Counted from the stretch's first letter, positions 18,467-28,315 are shown. The stretch: DNA of 64,000 bases from Methanolinea sp. (GCA_016699325.1 CP064971.1:1887031-1951030); one strand, 5' to 3'. The notes: a model not told the origin generated them from the sequence alone. Numbers and translations are program-made.

Positions 18467-19204
18467 ATGATTGATGAATATTTCCTTTTAACCCCCTACC
18501 AGGATCACCATCCAGCCAGGGCCTGTAATTGCTTCTCAGACAGGAAGATCCTCCTTGAGACCATTCGTAAGGTACAGCAGAACCTGAATCTCGAAGACAA
18601 GGCCTACTATATCGCCGACAGTGCGTTCTATACCGCTCCCAAACTGCAGACACCCGGTCAGCATACCTTCTGGATCAGCCATCCCCCTGCTACCATCGAT
18701 GAAGCCAAGTCGCTGCTGTTTGCCGATATTCCCATGATCTCCGGGAAGGAGGAAGGATACTCGTTTCATGAGCGTCTCGTTACCTACGCCGGAATTGATC
18801 AGAAATGGATCGTGGTACATTCCGAGAAGAGGCGGATGGCAGGTGAGAAGAACTATGTGAGGAACCTGGCCAAGCGGCTGGAAAAAGCGCGTAAATCATG
18901 GAAGAAGCTCCGTGCCAAGGAACTTGCCTGTGAGCCCGATGCACGCATGGCTGCACGGTTGTGGTTTGATGCGTACCCTTACCTGTTCGCTGATAGTGTC
19001 CAGGTATTCTCAAAGACAAAAAAGAAGAACGTAAGAAAGGGGCGCCCGGGCAAGGATAAGGCTGTTGAGACAGTTTACTTGGTCGATTCGCCGCTTGAGA
19101 TCGTTCCGGAAGTGGTTGAGCAGGAGAAAGCACGTCTCGGACGGTTCATCCTGGCAACAAATGATCTTGACCTGGATCCGGACACTATCCTGAATTATTA
19201 TAAG
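18467..19204 (+). pseudogene. IS1634-type transposase fragment (middle to C-terminal)
   Basis: Reads DRKILLETIRKVQQNLNLED, AYYIADSAFYTAPKL (second DDE Asp region of IS1634 transposases), PEVVEQEKARLGRFILATND and DLDPDTILNYYK, where the coding stops exactly at the end of insertion sequence copy 2. The N-terminal half is missing, as is the C-terminal tail. A related tail lies at 56040. The first 18 residues of the frame are probably not part of the transposase. Confidence 0.75.
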
Positions 19205-20716
19205 CCTAACTTCGCCACTTTTCAGTACTTCCATCAAATTTAAACGACTTAACCCAATTCGCCAGAAGCAATTTACCAGTGATTTGGCGCCTCCAGGCTA
19301 CCATATCTCTTGATAAAATCTCCAAGAATTGGGCGTATTTCTGGGGAGAAGTTGGAAATGATCTTGACAGGATACCCAAAAGAAGGGTATATGATCGTAA
19401 GTGTCAAATTCGTGAGATAATTTTTGAGGACTTTCAGATTTTTCACGACGGGATCTTTACAGAAAAGTTGTGTCAAACTCACCAGGACTTTGGTGAGGAA
19501 AACGATCAACACGCACCCGATCACCGCGTGTTTGGACCAGTGCCGGATCGGCCGGAGCTCGGCTCCTTCTTTGAGGTCCCGGATGAACTTCTCTGCACGG
19601 TCACGATTCTTGTAGGCATTCAGGATGTTTTCGGGATCATCATCGATGGTTGATTCAAGCACGAAGAAACCTTCAAGACCGGTTACATAGGGGTTGGGGA
19701 TATCGCCAATGATCTTCTGGAGATGACCACGGGCGATGATCCAACCTCCAGGAGCGATATACTGGCCGAGATCTTTTCCGCGTTCAACCTTCTTTGTGAG
19801 AACCTTCCCCTTCTCCAGGTCTTTCTCAAGTTTCCTTGCTTTCTTCGTCAACTGGTCACAGGCCAGGTCGTCACAGAAAAATATGTACCGGACTTCTTCG
19901 CCATCCCGATATTTGACACATGAATAGACCCGGTTGCCAGAAACGAATGAAACCTGGCTTTCTTTCCTGGCATGGTAGATCGTTATCTCGTTCCGGTATG
20001 GTCCTTTCTTCTTTGCTTTCAGGGTCAAATAATGGAACTTCAGATCGCGGATCCTTCGTTTGTTATCCTGGGTATTCCCTCCACAGTCAAACACCAGAAG
20101 ACTGCCTTCAGGAAGAACGCTCGAGCATAACCGGATCAGCATCTGCATATGCTTTTTATCCTGAACATTTCCTTTCTGGATGGTCAGCATCGTCGGTATG
20201 TTATTGAGGCCGACACTGATCCCAAATGCGATCTGGAGTTTCCTGGCTGATTGTCCCGGGAATACCCTAACTCCCCAGCGGACATTTTGTCCCCTCAAAG
20301 TAACTCGAACTGAAGTCCACGAACTGGGTTGGATCCACGAGGCTCTGCTGGGAGATCCAGCGTTGAAACTGGTCAAGAACAATCGACTTTCTTTCTCCCA
20401 GTCGTTCCAGAGTCCGATACAAACTCCGGTCTGAAATTGTATCTTCAAACCCCAGTGTCTTGAGAAGTTCGTCGGGGGGTAAAGTCCAGAATCTTATTGA
20501 TCGATACCGATTGATTGAGTTTGTTGCTGATGAGAGTTTTACGGATGGTATGAATGACTTGCTTCGACCACCAACTCCGCCAAGAACTGATGCGAAAAAG
20601 TTGGTCTCCGAATCAATTTTATCGATTAATGCTATATTACCTAATGAGAAGGCTGTGTTTTTTTGCATGAAATTATATAAACACTACCTTCTCATCCTTC
20701 TTCTGGCGAAGTCAGG
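19205..20716 (-). mobile_element. Insertion sequence, copy 2 (inverted relative to copy 1)
   Basis: Nearly identical to 9152-10661 in reverse orientation, bounded by the same CCTAACTTCGCCA / CCTGACTTCGCCA terminal repeats. Its flanks are TATAAG on the left and TTTAAA on the right, which do not form a target duplication, unlike copy 1; the left neighbour is a truncated IS1634 transposase and the right is unrelated DNA, suggesting a later deletion or rearrangement at one end. Confidence 0.88.
19273..20668 (-). pseudogene. Transposase of insertion sequence copy 2 (frame breaks)
   Basis: Same protein as in copy 1. Shared with copy 1 is the frame change at CTGGGGAG (complement near 20276). Private to this copy are two compensating indels near 20480-20532, which garble about 15 residues after SVKL, and the loss of one G near 20237 (CCAGG for CCAGGG). 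The C-terminal end is intact here: EGAELRPIRHWSKHAVIGCV and on to EAPNHW at 19273. The intact reading of the transposase can therefore only be assembled from both copies. Confidence 0.8.
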
Positions 20717-20933
20717 TTTAAAGGTCTGAGAGAGAATTGAATCAAGGCATCGATTAACAAATTTTTGAGCATTATATGCAGGTATTATAATAGAGATTAA
20801 TGTCAAATCAACACCTCATAATTGAATAGCCCGGTTCGGTAGAAAACCTTTATTCCCACCTTTCGCACGTGGCCCTACGATCTCTAAAAATAAAATACTT
20901 AGGGTTATATCTTAGCGCAGCAATACATATTCT

Positions 20934-21125
20934 GTGGAGCCTGCATCTCAATTCACGGCGAAGAATTTCAGTTCTAAGCAGATTGTCCATCTCGGTCTGG
21001 TGGCCGGCATGATCGATGAACTCGGGATATCAGCAGTAATCGATGACGCCCTGCCCAAGACACGGAACCATATCCTCCCCCATTCAGCGATTGTCAAGGT
21101 CATACTCAGATTCCGAATATCATAA
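20934..21125 (+). pseudogene. IS1634-type transposase N-terminal remnant (DUF4277-like)
   Basis: A GTG-started 63-codon frame, FSSKQIVHLGLVAGMIDELG then AVIDDALPKTR and HSAIVKVIL, matches the N-terminal DUF4277 domain of IS1634-family transposases. It stops after about 60 residues where the family continues for several hundred. A TATA-like GGTTATATCTTA lies upstream at 20902-20913. Confidence 0.65.
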
Positions 21126-21249
21126 CCATCCTTGGAGAAAATGAATTTAAAGAAAGCAATTTCATTCGGAGAAAAATACTTCTCATATTCAATTCACCTG
21201 ATAAATGATTCCGGATAAAAAGGATGGCACCAGGGTATCCCCGGGCACA

Positions 21250-22239
21250 TCAGGAGGATCTCCTTATCTTTCCAATAAACTCCTTCACATTTTCCGGTAG
21301 GGAAATCAGGCCTTTGGGAAGGAATATGATGATCAGTACAAGAAGAACCCCGATAATGACGAAGCGGGCATAGGTGATACCCAGCATCAGGAGCCCGTCC
21401 CACAGAACGGTTATGACGATGGTGCCGACAATAGGGCCGGCAAGGGTCCCCAGGCCGCCGGATATCGAGTAGACAATCGGCCAGAACGAGATATCGACAC
21501 CAAAGATCTCGGGGGTGATGTATCCCAGGTTATGGATCTCGAGTGCTCCCGCCACCCCGGAGAAATATGCGCTGACAAGGAACGCAAAGAGACGGTACCT
21601 GACCGGGTCGATTCCTGCAGCACGGGCTTCCATCTCGTTTTCCCGGATAGCAGCAAAAGCCAGTCCGATCTTGGACTTAAGGATGATCCAGAACAGCAGG
21701 ATCACCAGTACGGCTATGAGGACAATCGAGTAGTATCCAATAAGTTGATAGTTCGGTATGGTTGACGGCACGAGGCGTGGTGCTGCTATCCCGTCCCATC
21801 CCCCGCTCACCGCGGCAAACTGGCTCACGATCAGGGTCTGGATGATGATAGCAAATCCAAACGTCACCATGGCGAGGAACCACTCCTTCAGCCGGACGCA
21901 GATAACCCCGATGAAGAGACCTACCAGGGCGGCTGCACCACCACCCATGAAAATGGTGATGTATGGAGAGAGACCGCTCGCGTTGGCGATAAGGGCTGAG
22001 GCATATCCCCCAAGGCCGAAGAACGCTGCATGACCAAGGGATCCCTGCCCGGTATAGGTCAGGAAGTTCCACGAAGAGGCATAGATAATGAAGATAATCA
22101 TCAGGACGAGGATGGTCAGCAGGTAGAGGTTCATTCCGAAAATGAGTGGCAGCACGACTGCCAGGACCAGGAGTACAATGGTTCCGAGGAGCCTGGCCCT
22201 TTTTGACCCGATACCCAGGGTTTTATTCATTTCTATCAT
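21250..22239 (-). CDS. livM: Branched-chain amino acid-type ABC transporter permease LivM
   Basis: About 329 residues from the ATG at 22239, which overlaps the livH stop (ATGA, 22236-22239); a longer open frame to 22320 lies inside livH and is not expected to be used. About ten hydrophobic segments, the LivM signature LTYTGQGSLGHAAFFGLGGY and the cytoplasmic loop RENEMEARAAGIDPVRYRLF that contacts the ATPase. It forms the membrane channel with LivH for a hydrophobic amino acid, a related amide or urea; the substrate is not fixed by the sequence. The ATPase genes livG and livF that usually follow are absent: the next DNA is intergenic and an IS remnant. Confidence 0.88.
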   Translation of the reverse strand: MIEMNKTLGIGSKRARLLGTIVLLVLAVVLPLIFGMNLYLLTILVLMIIFIIYASSWNFLTYTGQGSLGHAAFFGLGGYASALIANASGLSPYITIFMGGGAAALVGLFIGVICVRLKEWFLAMVTFGFAIIIQTLIVSQFAAVSGGWDGIAAPRLVPSTIPNYQLIGYYSIVLIAVLVILLFWIILKSKIGLAFAAIRENEMEARAAGIDPVRYRLFAFLVSAYFSGVAGALEIHNLGYITPEIFGVDISFWPIVYSISGGLGTLAGPIVGTIVITVLWDGLLMLGITYARFVIIGVLLVLIIIFLPKGLISLPENVKEFIGKIRRSS

Positions 22240-23117
22240 TCTGCCGACTCCCCGAAGATGCCGGTTGGTCTCACGATGAGCACGAGAATCAGGATAATGA
22301 AGGATATTGCATCCTTCCACGCCCCGCCCAGGGTGAAAATGGCGAAGTTTTCAGCGATGCCGTAGATTAAACCCCCAATGATGGCACCAGGGATGCTGCC
22401 TAGTCCTCCCAGGATCACGATTGCAAATGCCTTGATTGCAGGAATCGAGCCCATATAGGGGTTAAATACCTGCCCGCTGACCACCCAGAGCGTCCCTGCC
22501 GCACCGGCCAGCCCTGCGCCAATCCCGAACGAGAGCATATCCATGCGCTCGACATTGATGCCGGTCAGCATGGCCCCGTTCCGGTTCTGGCTGGTGGCCC
22601 TCATCGCTTTGCCGGTTCTGGTTCTCCGAAGGAAGAGATGCAGGAAAACCAGGATAAGGGTGGTAGTTATGATGATGATGAGATAATCAAGCGGCATGTT
22701 TACCCCCAAGACCGATATGGTAATCTTCTCATAGGGGCTGTGGATGATTCTCCATTCATCGGTCCATACGAGCGCTGCCGCATTCTGAACGATGTAGATC
22801 AGGCCGATCGAGATGAAGATCTCATTCAGCTTCCCGGTTCCAAGGATCGGCCGGAAACAGAGGCGCTCAATAATAATCCCGACAAGGATGAGCAGGGGAA
22901 CAGATGCCGCCAGAAGGACGTATGGGTTCCACCCGGAAAGCGCATAAAACGTAAAGGTGATGTATGCCCCGAGCATGAGCAGTTCTCCGTGGGCGAAGTT
23001 CACCACCTTCATCACTCCGAAGATGAGGTTCAGCCCGGTTGCAAGCAGAATGTAGATACAGCCTGCATACAGTCCCCAGATCAGAACCTGGAGTACAATG
23101 TCAACTCCTCCAGCCAT
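22236..23117 (-). CDS. livH: Branched-chain amino acid-type ABC transporter permease LivH
   Basis: 293 residues, about eight transmembrane segments, with LivH-type segments LIFGVMKVVNFAHGELLMLG, ATSQNRNGAMLTGINVERMD and AIVILGGLGSIPGAIIGGLI. Partner permease of LivM in one inner-membrane complex. The start follows livK by about 40 bases on the same strand, and its end overlaps livM, so the three genes form one operon. Confidence 0.88.
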   Translation of the reverse strand: MAGGVDIVLQVLIWGLYAGCIYILLATGLNLIFGVMKVVNFAHGELLMLGAYITFTFYALSGWNPYVLLAASVPLLILVGIIIERLCFRPILGTGKLNEIFISIGLIYIVQNAAALVWTDEWRIIHSPYEKITISVLGVNMPLDYLIIIITTTLILVFLHLFLRRTRTGKAMRATSQNRNGAMLTGINVERMDMLSFGIGAGLAGAAGTLWVVSGQVFNPYMGSIPAIKAFAIVILGGLGSIPGAIIGGLIYGIAENFAIFTLGGAWKDAISFIILILVLIVRPTGIFGESAE

Positions 23118-23156
23118 GGATCAGCATCAACCTGCTGTTTTAAAAAGGATGATTAT

Positions 23157-24464
23157 TCAACCCTGCCCTGGTTTGTACCAGTCAGGGATGATGAACCCGG
23201 CCTCTTTCATGGAATCTGGCCAGACGATGACCGGGCGGGTTTCACCGGCACCCTGGTCCCATATCAGCTGGGCCATATAGAGTTCGAACTTGCTCTCCCT
23301 GAACTCTTTTGAGAAGGCGATTTTGCCGTCCTTCATGACCTCGATCATCTCGGGGATTTCCAGTTCATCGAGGGCATCCCGTATTGCAGGCTTTTCAATC
23401 GATCCCGCATTTTCAACTGCCTTTGCAGCGGTGTACACCCCTTCGTAGGTTACAACCCCCATCATGCCCGGAAATCCGCCCCAGCGCTTTTCGAAATTCT
23501 TGACAAAAGCGGCATGGGCATTCCTGGTCTCCATGGGGGCTGTATAGGGTGAGAACCTGCTCTGGATCATCATATATTCACCATAGGTCCCCACACCCTT
23601 GTAAAAGTCCGGATCATCATTACATTCGATAGCATAGAAGATGGTGTCCAGGCCGACATCCCTGCGTCCCTGCTGGACAAGCGGGACCAGTTCGTTGAGG
23701 AAGGTCACCGTGTATACCGCATCGGGGTTGGCTGCCTTGACGGACGTAAGAGCGGTCCTGAAATCGGATTCTCCCATCTTGAAACTCTCTTCAAAAACTA
23801 CGTCGACATTCAGGCCGTGGCTCTTGATGTGGTCGTGCACGGAGCTTCGCTGCCCGGTGCCAAATGACGTGTCCTGGTAGACGATGGCAAGGCGCAGGGG
23901 ACGATCTGCAGAGAACCCATATCTCTCATTGATTGCCGGGCGCATAACCTGGTCGATAAAGAGCATGATGACCTCAGCGGAATCCTCAGTATTCGGCCGG
24001 TGGAAGAACATGGTACTGGTATCCAGATCAGTCCTCCGCGATGCTGCTGAACTTGAGGCTCCGCCGATGATATAGGGCACCTTGTGATCGGCAACGATCG
24101 ACTGGTGGGCGGATACCACGGCGCTGGAGAACCCCCCGACCAGGATGTCAACATTGTCCTGTGTGATCAGTCTGGAAACCGCTTTCTGACCGCCTTCCCG
24201 GGTTGATTCATCGTCCCCCTGGATGAGCCGGATGGGGATCTTTTTTCCGAGATTGGCCACATACACGCCGCCATCGGCATTGATCTCATCGGCTGCCAGA
24301 ACTGCTGACTGCCACATGTCTTTTCCGGTCGTGCTTGCCGGCCCTGTCATTGAGGCCACTACGCCGATCTTCAACTCTTCGGTTGCCGCCTTTTGATCGG
24401 TACATCCGGCAAACAATGCAATACCGATGCAAAGGAGGGCTAGTAGTATAAATTCCTGCTTCAT
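23157..24464 (-). CDS. livK: ABC transporter substrate-binding lipoprotein (LivK-like)
   Basis: 435 residues from the ATG at 24464 (GGAGAACC upstream); the earlier in-frame ATG at 24503 would add an unlikely hydrophilic leader. Lipobox ALFAGC after residue 15. The mature protein begins with LKIGVVASMTGPASTTGKDM, the classic start of the periplasmic-binding fold type I family, and has ADEINADGGV and DILVGGFSSAVVSAHQSIVA. It binds the solute outside the cell and feeds LivH/LivM. Residues match amino acid, amide and urea binders alike, so the ligand is open. Confidence 0.85.
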   Translation of the reverse strand: MKQEFILLALLCIGIALFAGCTDQKAATEELKIGVVASMTGPASTTGKDMWQSAVLAADEINADGGVYVANLGKKIPIRLIQGDDESTREGGQKAVSRLITQDNVDILVGGFSSAVVSAHQSIVADHKVPYIIGGASSSAASRRTDLDTSTMFFHRPNTEDSAEVIMLFIDQVMRPAINERYGFSADRPLRLAIVYQDTSFGTGQRSSVHDHIKSHGLNVDVVFEESFKMGESDFRTALTSVKAANPDAVYTVTFLNELVPLVQQGRRDVGLDTIFYAIECNDDPDFYKGVGTYGEYMMIQSRFSPYTAPMETRNAHAAFVKNFEKRWGGFPGMMGVVTYEGVYTAAKAVENAGSIEKPAIRDALDELEIPEMIEVMKDGKIAFSKEFRESKFELYMAQLIWDQGAGETRPVIVWPDSMKEAGFIIPDWYKPGQG

Positions 24465-24481
24465 GGTTCTCCTGCCTTTGT

Positions 24482-24498
24482 ATGCTATGTTATAGCAT
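24482..24498. promoter_or_regulatory. Inverted repeat just upstream of livK
   Basis: ATGCTAT, three bases, ATAGCAT: a perfect 7-base inverted repeat ending 18 bases before the livK start. Its position, over the probable promoter or leader, suits an operator. No regulator is known. Confidence 0.35.
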
Positions 24499-24499
24499 G

Positions 24500-25270
24500 A
24501 CAAAGTTGGGGGATGGTGAAAAATAAAGATTGCTATTTGACGACTGGAGAAGAGAATTGGATTTTCAAGCCCGTCAAAACGAGAAAATCCAGTTCATAGG
24601 GTTGTAAAAAAATCGTTATCTGAAGCGGGGACCGGTGCCAGTCCTCGAAACGGTTTCTTCATTTGTTGATAATTAAAACAGGTGAAAACCCGTTTATCGT
24701 TCAAATCCGAATAATATTACGGTGGTTTCTAGCTGGAGTATTTCCAAACGGCACAGGCTGTGTTCGGACTGCCGGATGTCATCGCTCTTGTCACAGGGAG
24801 ATTTTCCTCGTCAATATCGTAGCACTCTCCCCCTGGACGTTCTGGTGGAGAGATCACGTGTGGCTCTTCGGAATCCAGCGCCAGGTCGTCCTGATGATCT
24901 ATGCGCAATCACCAGGGCTAATGCGGTCATCGTAAGCCTCAATGCCATCGGCATGGAAAGTGCCCGTCCAGAGGCTGATCCTTCTTCCCGGAGCGGTATC
25001 CATGGCCTTGATCGTGGTATCCGCTGCAAGGGAAGGCTCCCCGCAGCAAACGCACACTTCGGTTCTCCCCCGGCCCTGACCGGGAGCGGTCTTCACCCGG
25101 CCTGGATTTCATCCCGTATACCAGGAGGTTGGGGTGGGGGGATTTCTGGAAACGTGAGACTTGTATGGGAACGGCCAGCCAGAAAAGGAAAGGTGGCATC
25201 TTAAGGAGGTCTCAGCCCTGCCCGTTCAGGGCAGGACATCGACCATTGGATTGAACGCTCATTAGGTGAC
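24500..25270. other. Region between livK and the ArcS-like gene without a convincing gene
   Basis: Several frames of 60-160 codons are open on both strands, but none has a recognisable domain, a good ribosome-binding site or consistent composition. A minus-strand piece near 24900-25080 (VCVCCGEPSLAADTTIKAMD) looks somewhat protein-like and could be a relic. A hairpin lies at 25217-25235. Confidence 0.5.
25217..25235. repeat. Stem-loop CCTGCCC / GGGCAGG
   Basis: A perfect 7-base stem with the 5-base loop GTTCA. Hairpins of this kind occur at ends of IS200/IS605 elements, but no tnpA or tnpB is visible beside it; it could also be a terminator-like structure. Confidence 0.4.
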
Positions 25271-26099
25271 TTAGTTGGACACTAATACACCTGCTATAGA
25301 ATGGATACGAATGGTTATTAAATCTTTTGGATTTTTCCGAAGGAAATCGAAGGTAAATTTGTGCATCCTGCGGCAAAACGGAAAACCTGCTGACCACATC
25401 CTTTCCACTTCCTTGAAAGCCCTGAACTGCCCGACATCATGCTTCAGGTGCAGGAGATCCCTTGCAATTTGTCCCGGGAACGCCGTCATTCCAGGGGATG
25501 ACAGAGTGTGGGGCAATTGCCTCCTTCACAGCTATCAGGCCACGCCTGAATTCTTCGATATATTCCGGCATGGAAAGGCTCCCTTCCGGAAACGGGTAGC
25601 GGTTATCGTACTGGCGCTCGATGATCGGCCGGGTCGGAAGAAGCAGATCCGGATAGATGCCCGACCGGGCGCAGGCCCGCTCCATGGCCTCCCTGAAGAT
25701 CCCTATACAGTATGCAATCCTTGCACGATAACAATGACGGGTTTTCTCGAGAAACAGGGAAATCCGTTCGGTTTCAATCTCGAGAAAGTCCTGCTTGATA
25801 CGTTCGTCCTGGCACTTCCCGAGCATATACTGGTAGTGGGCGAACGGATACATCAGCTCAAGGTCGACCGGAACCACGCCGCAGGTGCCAAAGATAACCA
25901 TCTGGTACTCCCTTTCGCTGAACACAGAGGCGATAATCCGTGCAAACAAACGGTGGCTCGGGCTGCTGCTGTAGGGCTTCCGGACCGCACATGGGATGAA
26001 TATTGCAATCTGCCGTGGAGTAATGCCGTAGTCGTCAATGATAAAGCGGAAAGCGTCCTCAAATGCCGGGTGGTAAAATGGGGGGTCAGTCATGAACAC
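25271..26099 (-). pseudogene. DUF5591 protein related to archaeosine synthase ArcS (one frameshift)
   Basis: Residues about 30-60 contain IFIPCAVRKPYSSSPSHRLF, matching the Pro-Cys-Ser-x-Lys-x-Pro-Tyr-Ser-type motif of the DUF5591 domain of the archaeosine synthase ArcS, which modifies preQ0 at position 15 of tRNA. Here the family Ser after Cys is Ala. The first frame ends at 25437, but the family-like text continues in another frame (GQIARDLLHLKHDVGQFRAF and on to 25271), with the join near 25475 at GGCGTTCCCGGGACAA. One base is missing relative to a continuous gene of about 276 residues. It lacks the TGT-like and PUA domains of full ArcS, so it may be a stand-alone relative with another role. 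Confidence 0.65.
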
Positions 26100-26164
26100 T
26101 GCTTCGTCAGCACACGTTGAGCCCGGGAAGGAATGAATATTTTCATCCCATCTGGAAAGACCGT

Positions 26165-26533
26165 CTATTGGGAGCGAATAAATCCTTTCGAAAGGAGATC
26201 GGAGAGCCAGCGATCCAGATACTCGGCGAGCTCGTTCTTCGCTGTCAGGTTCACCTTTCCTGATTCAGGATACACGACCCGCTTTCCTGAACGGTCCTGA
26301 AATGAGAGAGGCTCGGCCGTCCTGGTGCGGTGAGAAACACGGATTTCCATATCGGGGTCTGCAAAAACCACTCCATCGATCACCGGATTTTGAGAGAGTG
26401 CATAAACATCAGGTGAGAGCCGGTCGATGCAGAGTGGCAGATCGGGGGGTCTCTCGATAACCGTGTACTGGTTCACGGAGAAAACTCCAATTTTCTCGAG
26501 TTTATCATAGATGCTCTGGTATATATCCTTCAT
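26165..26533 (-). CDS. Conserved-looking protein of unknown function
   Basis: 122 residues from the ATG at 26533, chosen for the GGGAG a few bases upstream; the frame is open to 26590. Soluble, mixed alpha/beta composition, no Cys pair and no signal. N-terminal YQSIYDKLEKIGVFSVNQYT could be a helix and strand, and the end LAEYLDRWLSDLLSKGFIRS a helix. I do not recognise the family. It is transcribed divergently from the UbiA gene. Confidence 0.6.
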   Translation of the reverse strand: MKDIYQSIYDKLEKIGVFSVNQYTVIERPPDLPLCIDRLSPDVYALSQNPVIDGVVFADPDMEIRVSHRTRTAEPLSFQDRSGKRVVYPESGKVNLTAKNELAEYLDRWLSDLLSKGFIRSQ

Positions 26534-26742
26534 AGGCTCTCCCTGCCTTCTATCGGGTATATCGACAGGAGAGTAAAAAATCTTGTCCATCTTGAAATGA
26601 GATAAACAAACGATCGGTCCTGAAAAACAGCCTTACGAAGATCCGAAAAAGGACAAACGGGCAGAGTCTCCCTGGTCCTTCCCGCACCATGCTCTCCCAA
26701 GTAGAGGGTGTATGTACCAGGACTGAAATATTATGATACTGC

Positions 26743-27636
26743 ATGGCGACGCTCCGGGGATATGCAGACCTGCTCAGGCTCCATTTCTTCTTTGCCTGGC
26801 CGCTCCTCTTCTGCTCGGGCTACCTCCTTGCAGCCGCCACGTATGGTACCTTCTCTCTTGCCGACCTAATCAGGGCCGCAATCATCGGGTTCCTCGGGTT
26901 CGAGGGAGGTATTGTCCTGAACGACTACATTGATCGCGAGTATGACAAGAAAGACACCGAGTTCGGGAGGCTCACCAGGTACTGGAGGATCTTCGGGACA
27001 CGCCCGATTCCGGCCGGGCTCGTCTCCCCGCGGAGTGCCCTCCTCCTCTTCCTGATCCTGGCCGTCAGCACCCTGATTGTCATCGCCACCCTCCCCTTCC
27101 CGCACTCTCTTTACGTCGCGCTCATCATGCTCTGTGGCTATGGCACAGAGGCATTCTACCAGGTCAGGAAGAGGACCCAGTCGGTTCCCATCGCACAACT
27201 GGTGGGGAGGACCGATTTTGCCCTCTTTCCAGTGGCAGGGTATCTCTGCACGGGGTTCCCGGATACGACCGCATTGTGCTACTTCCTCTTCTTCTACCCG
27301 TTCGCCATGGCACACCTCGGGGTCAATGACCTTGCCGATGTCGAGAACGACCGTGCACGGGGCATGCAGACCATCCCGATCCTGTATGGTATGAGCGGAA
27401 CCGTGTGGTGGATTGTCGGGTTCCTCCTTGTCCACATGGCCGCTGCATTCCTGTTCATCACGAGGCTCGATCCAATCGCAACCATTGGCGTGGCCTTAGG
27501 ACTTGCGCTCCTCGCGTTTGCGGCAGTTCACCTGGCCAGGCAGCCAACCCCCGAAGGGGGAATGAAGGTCCTGCCGCTCTTTCACCTTGCAATGCTCATC
27601 TATGCAGGCTCCATCGTGATTGGATCACTCCTGTGA
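26743..27636 (+). CDS. UbiA-family prenyltransferase
   Basis: 297 residues with eight or nine transmembrane segments. Both aspartate-rich motifs of the family are present: NDYIDREYDKKD near residue 64 and NDLADVENDRARG near 190; these hold magnesium and the prenyl diphosphate. The loop RRIFGTRPIPAG-like (RIFGTRPIPAGLVS) is also typical. In archaea, members make digeranylgeranylglyceryl phosphate for lipids or attach prenyl chains to quinone-like or other aromatic acceptors; the substrate is not evident here. No neighbouring lipid gene helps. Confidence 0.8.
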   Translation: MATLRGYADLLRLHFFFAWPLLFCSGYLLAAATYGTFSLADLIRAAIIGFLGFEGGIVLNDYIDREYDKKDTEFGRLTRYWRIFGTRPIPAGLVSPRSALLLFLILAVSTLIVIATLPFPHSLYVALIMLCGYGTEAFYQVRKRTQSVPIAQLVGRTDFALFPVAGYLCTGFPDTTALCYFLFFYPFAMAHLGVNDLADVENDRARGMQTIPILYGMSGTVWWIVGFLLVHMAAAFLFITRLDPIATIGVALGLALLAFAAVHLARQPTPEGGMKVLPLFHLAMLIYAGSIVIGSLL

Positions 27637-27889
27637 ACAGGTATCATACTCCTGCAGGGGCGGGCCCCGGGCACTCCCTCCCCACTTCACCTCACGGGTG
27701 CCGCAGAGCAGGAGAATTCCTTTCGTGTTCCAGACCGGAAAGAATGATACCTCTTACCTGGATGCCTGCGTTCTACCCGGAAAACACCCAGGGTGGAGAA
27801 AAAAGGCCTTGAGTACACTATCCATAATTAACATTCGATAATCATCTTGACACCGTTCATGGAGAGAATTAATAGAGACTATCCGGTGA

Positions 27890-28193
27890 TCAAATGAGGT
27901 GAGGATTGGTCTTGCCCATATCACGTCCATCCACCTTACAAAGGCCATCGGTCCCTGAAATCCTCCACAACCAGGTGACGGTGATCAATACCGTCCCGGC
28001 GATGTGCGAGGCGATCTGAGTCCCCCTCCTCAAGGGCATGGCAAACAGACCATTGGCCAGTCCGACAACCGGTCGCAGGACGAGGGAAAACCGCATCACT
28101 CGTTTCACCTCTCCCGGGTTATATCTGCCTTCGGAAGGTGCAGATAAACCGTCCGAGTCTCTGCCCACCGGGGTGGTGAAAAAATATTTGACC
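27890..28193 (-). CDS. Possible small membrane protein (weak)
   Basis: About 100 codons starting MVKYFFTTPVGRDSDG, with two short hydrophobic stretches (VLRPVVGLANGLFAM, IAGTVLITVTWLW). Codon use is G/C-rich at third positions, but there is no ribosome-binding site and no recognised family. The rest of 27637-28240 shows nothing clear. Confidence 0.25.
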
Positions 28194-28315
28194 ATTCTGG
28201 AGAAATATTGGCATGCTATAATATGACAGGGTGAGGGGTCATTGTAGGAAATGGTTACGATTCGCTGTACCGCCAGTCGATAGAGGAGCCTGAGAGATTC
28301 TGGGGACAGGCTGCG

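Noticed and set aside
24722..25204. Plus-strand open frame of 160 codons between livK and the ArcS-like gene
   Set aside because: Composition is Arg/Ser/Pro/Gly rich and unlike the neighbouring proteins; no ribosome-binding site or family.
25208..25240. IS200/IS605 end with possible guide-like RNA
   Set aside because: Only a single hairpin is present; no TnpA or TnpB protein motif is found within 1 kb.
25275..26120. Plus-strand open frame of 281 codons
   Set aside because: Opposite to the ArcS-like gene, which has a recognisable motif; this frame has none.
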